Source: Fusobacterium naviforme (GTDB taxonomy: Bacteria; Bacillota; Clostridia; Lachnospirales; Lachnospiraceae). From it: DNA of 64,000 nt. Below the pieces are notes generated by a model, which ran no database searches, was not told the origin of the DNA, and saw only the letters and a program-made list of their open reading frames with translations. How positions within the stretch are numbered: position 1 is the first letter of the stretch; the number at the start of each line of letters is the position of its first letter. The stretch is from positions 725,483 to 789,482 of the forward strand of contig PYGH01000001.1 in the NCBI GenBank assembly GCA_003014445.1, given 5' to 3'. A program made the translations under genes and the position numbers. Shown in pieces: positions 45,534 to 54,984 of this stretch.

Positions 45534-47297
45534 ATGGAGAAGCGGACGAGGATCGGACTCGCGGCGGCAGCTGTTGTGCTGGCTCTGTACGGCACAGGAG
45601 CTGCTTATTTTAGGCAGCACAGCTTTCCAAACACAAAGGTAGACGGAGTGGAAGCCTCCTACCTCACACCGGAGGAAGCCTTTCAGCGCATTCGGAAAGA
45701 GACGGCAGAGGGGGCTGTGACTGTCAGCGTGAAGGATCGGCAGTATCAGCTTCCGCGCGCGGAGGTTCTCTCTGTCGCAGGGGATGCACCGATACGTCAG
45801 GGCTTTGCGGGGCAGAACACGCTGCTCTGGCCGCTGGAATTCTTTCGTTCCCATGAGCTCTCAAGCGGGAAGAATCTGAGCTTTGACAGGGTGCGCGCGG
45901 AGGAGCTTTTGGAGGAGCAGGGGCTCTTTCAACTGGATATTGCGCCTGTCGACGCAAAGATTTCGGATTATAGTCCTGAGAGCGGCTTTACAGTGCTGCC
46001 GGATGAGGACGGCTGGCGCGGCGGCCGGAAGGAGATCATGGATGCCATTCAGGAGGCTGCCGTCCAGGATGCCCTTGAGCTGGATCTCACAGAGCGCTTC
46101 GCAGTAAAGGCAGAGCGCTCCTCAGAGGATAGCGTACTTTGTCAGCTCTGCGCGGAGCAGAATGCGCTCGCACACCACAGCTACATCTTGAAACTCGGGG
46201 AAGAGGAGCGTGAGCTGGACGGCACAATCCTGAGCGGCTGGCTTCGCGAGACGCGAGACGGCGGAAGAGGGCTTGACGCAGCGGCGATCACAGCTTATGC
46301 GGATGCACTTCCGGATCAGTTTGACGCGGCTCTGAAGACACTTGGTGCAGAGCAGGGAGAGCGCTATATCATAGATACGGTACTGTTTCAGCATATTCTG
46401 GCTGCAAAGCTCGGCGTCACGCTTCCGGTTCCCGAGACTGCGGCACAGACACGCGCAAGGGAAAAGAGCAATGAGAAGCTCCTGAAGGAGGCGCAGAGAA
46501 AGGCAAAGCGTGCGAAGACTCCGGAGGAGGCGGAGCGCATTCTTGCAGAGGCGGAGGCAGAGCTTGTGCCGGAGCCCGAGATGCTGGCAGTGAGGCTGTC
46601 ATCTCAGGAGGAGCGGGGCGCGGGTGATGCAGACACAGCGCAGAGTGCTTCCGGGGCAGAACAGACAGAGCGCTATGATACGATCTGTCTCACAGATGGC
46701 ATTTATATAGAAAATATGGAGAGCGCTGAGGCGAGGGAGGAGCGAAGGCGCAAAGCCGAGAAGCAGTATGGGCCGGCCAGTCGGTCCAATGCGCTGATTC
46801 CGGACGATCCCGAGGAGGAGGCAGAGACGGCCACTCCCTCCTCAGCAGAGCGGCATATACTCGCGGAAGAGGAGATCTATATTCCTGTCATCGCCGCAGA
46901 TCCGGAGTTCCAGCTGGGCTACGGACTTGACTATATTGATATTGATATCGAGAAGCAGCATGTCATTCTCTTTGAGAACGGTCGCAAGATCATGGAGAGC
47001 GATTGTGTCACGGGTACGCCAAACCGGGCCAGAGAGACGCATAAGGGCGTCTTTCAGATCAACTATAAGCAGAGAAACCGCGTGCTGCGCGGCTCTCAGC
47101 GCCTGTATGCGAGCTTTGTCAACTACTGGATGCCATTTGATGCAGGGATTGGTTTGCATGACGCGACCTGGCGCGGACAGTTTGGCGGAACAATCTACAA
47201 GAGCTCCGGAAGTCACGGCTGTGTGAACCTTCCGCTGAGCTTTGCAAAGAAGCTGTATAAGCGCGTGTATGCGGGAGAGACAGTCTATGTGCACTGA
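45534..47297 (+). CDS. L,D-transpeptidase (YkuD) with long charged linker
   Basis: The 587-aa protein has an N-terminal membrane anchor (about residues 7-26) and an extracellular region. It begins with a putative peptidoglycan-binding domain pair (PNTKVDGVEASYLTPEEAF; TLLWPLEFF). A YkuD catalytic domain lies at about 465-587, with the active site SHGCVNLP (H561, C563). It would make 3-3 crosslinks in peptidoglycan. Residues ~315-440 are a Lys/Glu/Ala-rich linker, partly coiled coil, inserted between the binding and catalytic domains; it is longer than usual. The gene is monocistronic. Confidence 0.9.
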   Translation: MEKRTRIGLAAAAVVLALYGTGAAYFRQHSFPNTKVDGVEASYLTPEEAFQRIRKETAEGAVTVSVKDRQYQLPRAEVLSVAGDAPIRQGFAGQNTLLWPLEFFRSHELSSGKNLSFDRVRAEELLEEQGLFQLDIAPVDAKISDYSPESGFTVLPDEDGWRGGRKEIMDAIQEAAVQDALELDLTERFAVKAERSSEDSVLCQLCAEQNALAHHSYILKLGEEERELDGTILSGWLRETRDGGRGLDAAAITAYADALPDQFDAALKTLGAEQGERYIIDTVLFQHILAAKLGVTLPVPETAAQTRAREKSNEKLLKEAQRKAKRAKTPEEAERILAEAEAELVPEPEMLAVRLSSQEERGAGDADTAQSASGAEQTERYDTICLTDGIYIENMESAEAREERRRKAEKQYGPASRSNALIPDDPEEEAETATPSSAERHILAEEEIYIPVIAADPEFQLGYGLDYIDIDIEKQHVILFENGRKIMESDCVTGTPNRARETHKGVFQINYKQRNRVLRGSQRLYASFVNYWMPFDAGIGLHDATWRGQFGGTIYKSSGSHGCVNLPLSFAKKLYKRVYAGETVYVH

Positions 47298-47328
47298 GTG
47301 AAAGTAGAAGCGCTTGTCTGGCGGAGCG

Positions 47329-47363
47329 GTTGCACCGAGTAATTGGTGCAACTGCCCTGTTTT
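47329..47363 (+). terminator. Terminator after the L,D-transpeptidase gene
   Basis: GTTGCACC (47329-47336) pairs with GGTGCAAC (47345-47352), followed within 8 bases by TTTT. Confidence 0.6.
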
Positions 47364-47464
47364 CTGTGAAGAGCCCAAAGATCTATATAAATATTAAAAA
47401 ATATACAAAATATTAATTTATTACAGAATTTAATATCGTTTAATGCATTAAAAAAGTCAATGGA

Positions 47465-50400
47465 GTGATCCTCTTCGATGAGCTGAAGAACCATCGGGAT
47501 TATATTCTGGAGGAGCTCTGCACAAAGGACGGCTATGAGATTGAGAATCGGTACACCCTGATCCGTTCAGCGCAGCTTAAAAAAGCAGAAAATGGCTCAC
47601 TCACCGTGGAGGTGCTGAACAAGAAGCTCTATACGCCGGTGCCGATGACACCGCTCACAGGCACGCTGGAATTCTATAAGGTGGACAGCAATAACCGTCC
47701 GCTGCCCTTTACCGGGTTTACGCTTGAGGGCGGTCCCGAGGGAGCCAACCATGTGAGGCGCTTTGTGCTGTCAACAGAAACCGGACTGGTCCGTTTTGAA
47801 AACCTGCCAATGTTTGGCAGTGTTTATCCGTACACGCTGACGGAGACTACGCCGCGCGGCCTGTTGCAGCCCTTTGCGTCCAGAGAGATCCGCTTTAAAG
47901 ATAACGGCGGAAAGAATGCGCATATGGATCTTGGTTCCATCAAAAATGACAAGGCGACACTCCTGGTGTATAATCTGGGGCTGTTCAGTATCTCCGAGCA
48001 GGAGAGGTCAAGGACAGCTCTGGAGAAGCTCAAATCAAGCGCAGGAAAGCGTCTTGGAGACGTGCAGCTTGAGCTTCAGTCCGAGGATGGAACAGTGCTT
48101 AAGGAGCAGTCGACCAATGCAAGAGGCGAGGCGGTCTTTCAGGATCTGGATGTCGATACGGACTATTATATTGCGGAGCCTAAGGCCCCGGAGGGATATA
48201 AAGCGTACGAAAATGCCGGGACAAACAATCGTGTGAAGGTACATGTCGACGCACGCGGCAGGCTGAGCGTCAATGGTCAGGCCTCCAACAACAATTACCT
48301 TGTGTATCCGAACTATCCGGTGAAGAACACCAACCGCGTAGATATTCTGAAGGAGGACATGGAGCATCACCCGCTGGAGGACACAGAATTTCAGCTGTGG
48401 GAGATAAAAGAGGACGGCGGTGAAGAGCTGCTTCAAACTCAGAAGACCGGGCCGGAGGGAAAGCTTTCCTTCATGGATTTTGGCATGAAGAAGCTTCCGA
48501 CCGGAGTCAGTGTGCCGGTGGCGGCCACCTTTGAGATCCGGGAGAGCAAGCCCAGAACGGGTTATGCGAACAGCTACCATCCCTTCCGCTTCAAGACCAC
48601 GGGGGATAATTTCACCTATCACAGCCTGGAGGCGACCAACCCCAGAGTGACGCTCACCATAGACAAGGTGGAGCCAAATCAGGAGAAGACGCCGGTGCCG
48701 GGAGCGGAGCTCAGCCTGTATAGCTATGAGGGCAACAAGATCACGGGCGAAGCCCTTGAGACGGTGAAGACCGATAGAGAGGGAAAAGCAGTCTTCCAGT
48801 ACGACAAATTTGATATGTCGAAAAAATATGCGGTGAAGGAGACAAAAATTCCTGCCGGTTATGAGGAGACAGTACCGGGAAGAGTGGAGGTGCTGGATCT
48901 GCCCGGAAAGGCCAATCAGGCATCCTTTGACGGAGCGCTTCATCTCAGCTGGGAAAACCGCAAGACCAGAGGAAGTCTTCGTATTCTGAAATTTTCGGAG
49001 GACGGTTCTGCGCTCCGGGGAGTCAGGTTTAGTTTGAAGAAGCAGGACGCCGCTGTTGCAGTGGAGGGCAGCACAGATGAGAAGGGAGAGCTGCGCTTTG
49101 CGGATCTGGAGATCGGAGCAACCTACATTCTGAATGAGGTCGAGACGCTGCCGGGCTTTGCGCTGGGAGCGGATGCAAAGAATCTTGAGATCAAGGTTAC
49201 AGATACGACGGAGATTGTGAAGCGCTTTGTGAACAGCCCGAGCCCTGCAACTGTCTCTGTTCATAAGACAGACGACAGAGGACATGCACTGGAGAATGTC
49301 AGCTTCAGGCTGGAGAAACATATAGCCGGGCCTGTGTACATGAAAGTTGCGGTTCAGTCTACGGATAAGAACGGAGATCTTGCATTCGAGGGACTGAAGA
49401 CAGGAGACTATCGCCTGTCTGAGGAAAGTGTAAAAAATGCAAAAATCGGCGGGAGGCCGGCAGAAGAGAGCGGAGCATGGCTTGGCTATGAGAAAACCGG
49501 CGCCAGATGGCGGATCAGCGTTCAGAAGGATCCGGCGGCTCCTGACGGAGCTCCCAAAGTCACTGTCACAGAGGAGGGGAAGCAGGATGCACTCGCACTC
49601 CCGCTTCAGGTTGTAAACCGTCGCGTGGAGCCTGCGAGGGTGAAGCTCACTGTAAACAAGAGCTTTGACGGTGGAACAAATATAGATCCGATGCCTGTGT
49701 TTAAGGTCAGGCTGAGCCGTTTTGATGCGGGTGGAAAGAAAGATGCAGACTTCCATCCTGTGGAGGAGCTGACGGCGCTTACCGGAAGCTCAGAGCGCAG
49801 GGCGGAGTTTACAGATCTGGACTATGATTATTACGACGATGAGACTGGCGCATGGAAACAGTGGATCTACTCTGCGGAGGAGCTCATAGAAGGTGTTCAT
49901 AAGAATTTGTACACGCCGTCCTATGGCGAAATTCGCTATGAGAAAAAGCTGCTGCCCTACCGCAAAGACAGACCGGAGCAGGTCAATCAGCAGTCTATTG
50001 ATATCAAAAACAGCTTCCGGCAGCCGGAGACTGAGGAGCTCATCGCAAGAAAGCTCTGGGACGTACCGGATCCGAGCGTTGAGAGGCCGGAGCTTGGCTT
50101 TGAGCTGTGGAGAAAGGGCGGCGACGCAGGAGACGGTGTCCGGGTCACGGAGGCGATGCCGCTTGATAAGAACGGCATGCGCAATTTCGGTCGACAGCTT
50201 CGGACAGATGCCAACGGAAGGGAGTACAGCTACTACGTAAAGGAGCTGTACAGCAATCCGGAGGATCTGCGGCTGGACAACTGGGAGAAGGAAGAGCGGG
50301 GGCTTACTGTCACGAATCGCCTGAAGGAGCCGGAAGGAAACCGGGCGAGCCTGCGCATTCAAAAGGAGCCGCTTGGCAATGGAAGGCCCGGACAGCTTGC

Positions 50401-51571
50401 CACGGGAGCCAATGCAATTCCCGCCGAGTCCGGTGAAGCCCTGAAATTTACCTTCCGCATAACCGGCCCCTACGGCTACGAGAAGGAGCTGCAGCTTCAG
50501 GCAGGAGAGGAGGCAGTGCTCGAAAACCTCTACTATGGTCAGTATCAGGTGGAGGAGACGGAGACACATGGGTACGAGCCGCAGTACGAGCCCGAAAACG
50601 GTGTGCTTACACTGAGGAAGGCGGAGAGTGAACAGCTGGTTCGTGTCAGGAACCTCATACCGGAAGACGGTGAGAAGCTCAACGTAACTCCGGAGCTGAA
50701 AAAAATATGGGTCAACGGACCCATGCCCTCTGTGGAGCTGGAGCTTTGGAGAAAGGGCCATCAGGTCAGCGGCGAGCTGATAGAGGAAAAGGTAAATGAA
50801 TTTGTTGCGGACAGAACGCTCCGCTCCAGACGCTTCGATACAGATATGCAGGGAAGAAAGCTTGAGAAGTACGATCCCAGCGGAAGAGTATTTGAGTATT
50901 ATGCGAAGGAGCCGAATCCGCCGGCGGAATATTTGTCAGAGGCAGAGGGGCTCACGGTCACCAATACCTATCAGCTGAAATATACGGAGCTCAGAGTCAG
51001 CAAGCGCTGGAAGGATGAGAAGGGCGAGACGCTTGAATCACATCCGGAGCGGGTGAGTGCAGAGCTCTTAAGAAATGGAAAGCCTGCCGGTATCGTGAGG
51101 GTTCTGAGCAATGAGAATCAGTGGACAGCAGTGTTTGAACATCTGCCGGAGACTGCGGATGACGGAACAAAGTATGAGTACAGTGTGAAAGAAGTGGGAG
51201 AAGCCGACGGCGGTATTCACTTAGGTAATCAGAGCTTCCATGTTAAAACGGAGGGAAGTGCCAAAGAGGGATATATTCTCATCAATCAGCTTAAGAGCCT
51301 TCCGAGGTCGTCCGGATCTTCAGGTGGCTCCAGCGTTTCGAGGAGGGTTACCAGGCCGAAAGAGTCTCCGCGCGAAAACGCTGTCAGGCCGTCAGAAGCA
51401 ATACCGCTACAGTATCCTGCGGCGGAGAGTGTGGAAGAGCCGAAGAAGGACTGGAGAGCACTGCCTAAGATGGGAGATATGAGTGATAATATGCTGTATG
51501 CTCTGATCGCCGGACTGTTGAGTCTGCTCTTCCTTCTGTTCACGCTGCGGCAGAGAAAGAAAAGACAGTGA
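47465..51571 (+). pseudogene. Cna-B/SpaA-repeat surface protein, 5'-truncated, with sortase signal
   Basis: The 1368-codon frame encodes a string of Cna-B/SpaA-type beta domains (pattern GVRFSLKK... TDEKGELRFADLEIGATYIL ...EVETLPGF). It ends with a sortase signal LPKMG (1333-1337), a membrane helix and the basic tail RQRKKRQ. The N-terminus is wrong: translation can begin only at a GTG (47465) with no proper binding site and no signal peptide. The first residues (LFDELKNHRDYILEELC) are the middle of a Cna-B domain. An in-frame stop lies at 47441 in a very AT-rich stretch. The signal peptide and leading domains therefore seem lost by deletion or rearrangement. The rest of the frame is intact, so the loss may be recent or part of a switching system. 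Confidence 0.78.
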
Positions 51572-51607
51572 TCCTGACGATCGGAGAGAGGCTTAAGGAA
51601 CTGAGCC

Positions 51608-51636
51608 TTGACATTCGCCGCGCAAGTCCTTAAGAT
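51608..51636 (+). promoter_or_regulatory. Promoter of the thiamin salvage operon
   Basis: A perfect TTGACA (51608-51613), a 17-base spacer and TAAGAT (51631-51636) place the transcript start just before the riboswitch. Confidence 0.75.
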
Positions 51637-51654
51637 GAAGCGTGAAAACAGAAT

Positions 51655-51745
51655 GATGAGGGGTGCTCGGTGGAACCGGGCTGAGAGTCGGCTGTCCTTG
51701 CCGTAACCCATACACCTGATTTGGATAATGCCAACGTAGGGAAGA
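51655..51745 (+). promoter_or_regulatory. TPP riboswitch (THI element)
   Basis: The conserved core is present: GGGGTGCTC, the GGCTGAGA box (51668-51686 region), AACCCATACACCTGATTTGG (spanning ~51704-51724) and the closing CCAACGTAGGGAAG. Binding of thiamin pyrophosphate should shut down the thiD-tenA-ABC operon through the terminator at 51788-51821. Confidence 0.95.
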
Positions 51746-51787
51746 GAGGCGGCTGCCCGGAGCTCCGGGCGGTGCAGCTTCTTGTAT

Positions 51788-51821
51788 GAGAGGGGATGCA
51801 GCTGCGTCTCCTCTCTTTTTT
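51788..51821 (+). terminator. Riboswitch-controlled terminator
   Basis: GAGAGGGGATGCA pairs with TGCGTCTCCTCTC (with G-U pairs) and is followed by six T. It lies between the TPP aptamer and thiD, so it is the expression platform. Confidence 0.85.
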
Positions 51822-51885
51822 GTGGGATCGTTTGCGTGTACGGGAGTTACCCCGGCAGGAGATTCGTCCGGAAAGGAGCAGAACT

Positions 51886-52692
51886 ATGAAAACAGCGTTG
51901 ACCATTGCGGGAAGCGATTCCAGCGGAGGAGCAGGAATTCAGGCAGACATCAAGACTATGCTCGCAAATGGCGTCTTTGCCACCTCCGCGATCACAGCGC
52001 TCACCGCGCAGAACACCACCGGAGTGCAGGGGATTTATGAGGTCTCTCCGGAATTTCTGAAGCAGCAGATTGACAGTGTGTTTACAGATATACGCCCGGA
52101 TGCGGTGAAAATAGGTATGGTTTCCTCTGTGGGACTCATTGAGGGGATTGCAGAGCGCCTGCGCTTCTACAGAGCAGAGCATATTGTCGTGGATCCGGTG
52201 ATGATGGCGACCAGTGGGAGCAGGCTCATCAGCGAGGACGCGGTGGAGAGTCTCAAGACGGAGCTCCTTCCGCTTGCGACTGTGCTCACGCCGAACATTC
52301 CGGAGGCGGAGGTACTCTCCGGGATGGAGATTCAAAGCCCGGAGGACATGGAGAGAGCGGCAGAGCTGATTGGAAGGCGCTTTTCCTGCGCGGTACTGCT
52401 GAAGGGCGGACACAGCCTGAACGATGCCAATGATCTCCTGTGGCGGGACAACGGCTGCCGCTGGTTCATGGGAAAGCGTATCTTTAATCATAACACGCAC
52501 GGCACGGGCTGCACGCTCTCCAGCGCCATAGCGGCAAACCTCGCGAAGGGGGCGGAGCTTGCGCTTGCAGTGGAGCGTGCGAAGGCGTATATCTCCGGTG
52601 CGCTCGCGGCCATGCTGGATCTCGGAAGTGGCTCCGGGCCTATGGATCACGGATGGGATATCGGAGAGAACTACGGCTCACATGAGCTGTGA
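51886..52692 (+). CDS. thiD: Hydroxymethylpyrimidine/phosphomethylpyrimidine kinase
   Basis: The 268-aa ribokinase-fold enzyme phosphorylates HMP and HMP-P for thiamin synthesis. Motifs: TIAGSDSSGGAGIQADIKT at the N-terminus, TALTAQNTTGVQG, VVDPVMMATSG, LTPNIPEAEVLSG and the anion hole NTHGTGCTLSSAIAANLA. The start at 51886 follows AAGGAG; the frame extends upstream to 51796 through the terminator but without a site. It is the first gene under the TPP riboswitch. Confidence 0.96.
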   Translation: MKTALTIAGSDSSGGAGIQADIKTMLANGVFATSAITALTAQNTTGVQGIYEVSPEFLKQQIDSVFTDIRPDAVKIGMVSSVGLIEGIAERLRFYRAEHIVVDPVMMATSGSRLISEDAVESLKTELLPLATVLTPNIPEAEVLSGMEIQSPEDMERAAELIGRRFSCAVLLKGGHSLNDANDLLWRDNGCRWFMGKRIFNHNTHGTGCTLSSAIAANLAKGAELALAVERAKAYISGALAAMLDLGSGSGPMDHGWDIGENYGSHEL

Positions 52693-52703
52693 GAGGAGGA
52701 GCT

Positions 52704-53435
52704 ATGGACAGAGCTTTGCTTGCAGTACAGAGTGCAGAGGGGCAGCGGCTCCCGAACTTTGCGGCGCACGCGGGACGGACGACAGAACGGCTGCTCAGGG
52801 CGGCAGAGCCGATCTGGGAGGGGTATCTTAAGCATCCCTTTGTGCGGGGGCTCGGTGAGGGAAGCCTGAATCAGGACAGATTCCGCTTCTATATGCTTCA
52901 GGACTATGTATATCTCTTTGAGTACGCGCGGGTGTTCGCGCTCGGCGCGGCGAAGGCGCGGGAGCCGGAGTCAATGCGTATTTTTGCAGCTTACATCCAT
53001 CAGATCATGGAGGGGGAGATGGCGCTGCACCGCAGCTACATGCGGCGGCTCGGCATTCCGGAGAAAGAGGCAGAGCAGAGCAGAGCCTCTCTCGACAATC
53101 TCTCCTATACCTCCTACATGCTGCGCATTTCCTATGAGGGCGGAGAGGCAGAGCTTACAGCAGCGATTCTCGCCTGTGCACTGAGCTATGAGTACATTGC
53201 CAGAAGACTTCTGAAGCAGTATCCGTCCTCCGTGTCTCATCCCTTCTATGGGGAGTGGGTGCAGGGCTACAGCTCTCTCAGCTATCACGAGGAGAATGAA
53301 AAGCTCATAGTCCTCATGGAGCGCCTGACAGAACAGAGCCCGGAGGCAGAGCTCTCGCAGCTCGCGGAAATTTTTGTGAACTGCTCCCGCTTTGAGCAGT
53401 CCTTCTGGGATATGGCATGGGAGCAGAGAGCGTGA
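52704..53435 (+). CDS. tenA: TenA family thiaminase II/aminopyrimidine aminohydrolase
   Basis: The 243-aa all-helical TenA protein has HPFVRGLGEGSLNQDRFRFYMLQDY at the start (shown here only as a landmark run HPFVRGLGEGSL), ACALSYEYIAR bearing the catalytic-type Cys, and NCSRFEQSFWDMAW at the end. TenA hydrolyses aminomethyl-pyrimidine from degraded thiamin to HMP, the ThiD substrate. I chose ATG 52704 after GAGGAGG; a GTG at 52689 is possible but poorly placed. Clustering with thiD and a pyrimidine-type ABC transporter fits salvage. Confidence 0.92.
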   Translation: MDRALLAVQSAEGQRLPNFAAHAGRTTERLLRAAEPIWEGYLKHPFVRGLGEGSLNQDRFRFYMLQDYVYLFEYARVFALGAAKAREPESMRIFAAYIHQIMEGEMALHRSYMRRLGIPEKEAEQSRASLDNLSYTSYMLRISYEGGEAELTAAILACALSYEYIARRLLKQYPSSVSHPFYGEWVQGYSSLSYHEENEKLIVLMERLTEQSPEAELSQLAEIFVNCSRFEQSFWDMAWEQRA

Positions 53436-54199
53436 GCGGTCAGGCGGTGCTCCGCTTTTGCGATGTCCGCTTTCAGTACGCATCGGAGGCTTTTTCCATC
53501 ATTGACCGCCTGAGCTTTCAGATTCAGCGGGGGGAGTTCGTCTCGGTGATCGGCGCCTCCGGCTGCGGAAAGAGCACCATATTCCGCCTGGTGAACCAGC
53601 TGCTCATTCCGGCGGAGGGAGAGATCCTGGTGGATGGTCTGCCGATTGCGGGGCGGAGGCGCTACTGTGGCTACATGCCTCAGCAGGATCTGCTCTTTCC
53701 GTGGAGAACCGTTGCGGAAAATGTGCGCCTCCCGCTGGAGATCCAGAGAGGCAGAACGCAGGCAGAGATGAATCGTCTCACAGAGGAGGCACTTCAGAGT
53801 GTCGGGCTTTTCGGGCAGGGAGCGAAGGCACCCCGGGAGCTCTCCGGCGGGATGCGGCAGCGGGCAGCCTTTGCGCGCACTCTGCTCACAGGCTCAGAGC
53901 TTTTGCTACTGGACGAGCCCTTCTCGGCGCTTGACTACCTGACGCGGCTCTCCATGCGGGAATGGCTGCTGAAGCAGTGGGAGCGGGAGAGGAAGACGGT
54001 GCTCTTTATCACCCACGATGTCGAGGAAGCAGTGCTTTTGTCGACGCGGATTCTGGCAGTGGCGACCTCGCCGATCAGGAAGCTTCGCTCAATTGAGGTT
54101 CCGCTTCCGTTTCCGCGTACAGCAGCGAGTCTTCAGCGTCCGGAGGCGGCAGAGCCGAAGGAAGAGCTCATCCGGCTTCTGAGAAAGGAGCCGTCATGA
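53432..54199 (+). CDS. thiZ: ABC transporter ATPase, ThiZ-like (thiamin pyrimidine precursor uptake)
   Basis: The ~255-aa ATPase of the nitrate/sulfonate/taurine class has Walker A GASGCGKS, Q-loop MPQQDLLFPW, signature LSGGMRQR and Walker B LLLLDEPFSALD. It powers uptake together with the next two genes. The GTG at 53432 overlaps the tenA stop (GTGA) and has GGGAG upstream; an in-frame ATG at 53417 inside tenA is the alternative. The context makes a formylaminopyrimidine/HMP-type substrate likely. Confidence 0.9.
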   Translation: MSGQAVLRFCDVRFQYASEAFSIIDRLSFQIQRGEFVSVIGASGCGKSTIFRLVNQLLIPAEGEILVDGLPIAGRRRYCGYMPQQDLLFPWRTVAENVRLPLEIQRGRTQAEMNRLTEEALQSVGLFGQGAKAPRELSGGMRQRAAFARTLLTGSELLLLDEPFSALDYLTRLSMREWLLKQWERERKTVLFITHDVEEAVLLSTRILAVATSPIRKLRSIEVPLPFPRTAASLQRPEAAEPKEELIRLLRKEPS

Positions 54200-54963
54200 A
54201 GCGGTCTGAGTGGAAGGCGGCTATCTGTAAAAACGGCCCGGCGGCAGCGCTGGTATGCTTCCTGCTCCTGCTCTGGGAGGTGGCGGCGCGGCGCATCAAC
54301 GCGGCCTATATACTGCCCGCGCCGGAGCAGATCCTTGCAAGGCTCTGGGAGCTCAGGGAGCCGCTGTTTGCGGCACATCTCCCGGCCACGATGGAGGTTG
54401 TACTCATCGGACTGCTCATCTCCGTGCTGCTCGGGGTGGGACTGGCGGTGCTCATGGACCTGAGCCCGATGGCGGAGAAGGCCCTGTATCCGCTCATTGT
54501 CGCCTCGCAGACCATTCCGGTTACGGCACTCGCGCCGCTCTTTGTGCTCTGGTTCGGCTACTCCATTTGGAGCAGGGTGTTGGTGACGGTGCTCATGACC
54601 TTTTTTCCGGTGGCAATTACAGTCTATGACGGGTTTCGCTCGGTGAGAACAGATATGAAGGAGCTCATGCTGAGCTTCGGCGCAAGCGGGCGGCAGATCT
54701 TTTTCAAGCTGAAGCTTCCCGCGGTGCTGCCGTATTTCTTCTCGGCGCTGCGGATGGCAGTTCCGATCTCGGTGATCGGCGCCGCGATCGGGGAGTGGCT
54801 GGGGGCGCAGTGCGGGCTGGGCTACTTCTCGCGTCGCATGATGACGCAGCTGGACGGGGCGGGCGTCTTTGCGCCTGTGCTTCTCCTGAGTCTGGCGGCC
54901 ATGCTCATGGTCGCAGCGGTCGGCTGCATCGAAGCTGTACTGATTCATTGGAGAAATGATTGA
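54196..54963 (+). CDS. thiX: ABC transporter permease, ThiX-like
   Basis: The 255-aa permease of the SsuC/TauC class has about six membrane helices and the EAA-type loop (MLSFGASGRQIFFKLKLPAV), followed by the conserved IGAAIGEWLG. The ATG overlaps the ATPase stop. It forms the channel for the pyrimidine precursor delivered by the ThiY-like lipoprotein. Confidence 0.9.
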   Translation: MKRSEWKAAICKNGPAAALVCFLLLLWEVAARRINAAYILPAPEQILARLWELREPLFAAHLPATMEVVLIGLLISVLLGVGLAVLMDLSPMAEKALYPLIVASQTIPVTALAPLFVLWFGYSIWSRVLVTVLMTFFPVAITVYDGFRSVRTDMKELMLSFGASGRQIFFKLKLPAVLPYFFSALRMAVPISVIGAAIGEWLGAQCGLGYFSRRMMTQLDGAGVFAPVLLLSLAAMLMVAAVGCIEAVLIHWRND

Positions 54964-54984
54964 AAAAATAAGAGGGGAACAGAG

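Noticed and set aside
48035..49756. 573-codon minus-strand frame inside the surface protein
   Set aside because: The opposite strand has repeated Cna-B domains; the minus frame has no binding site or recognisable motif.
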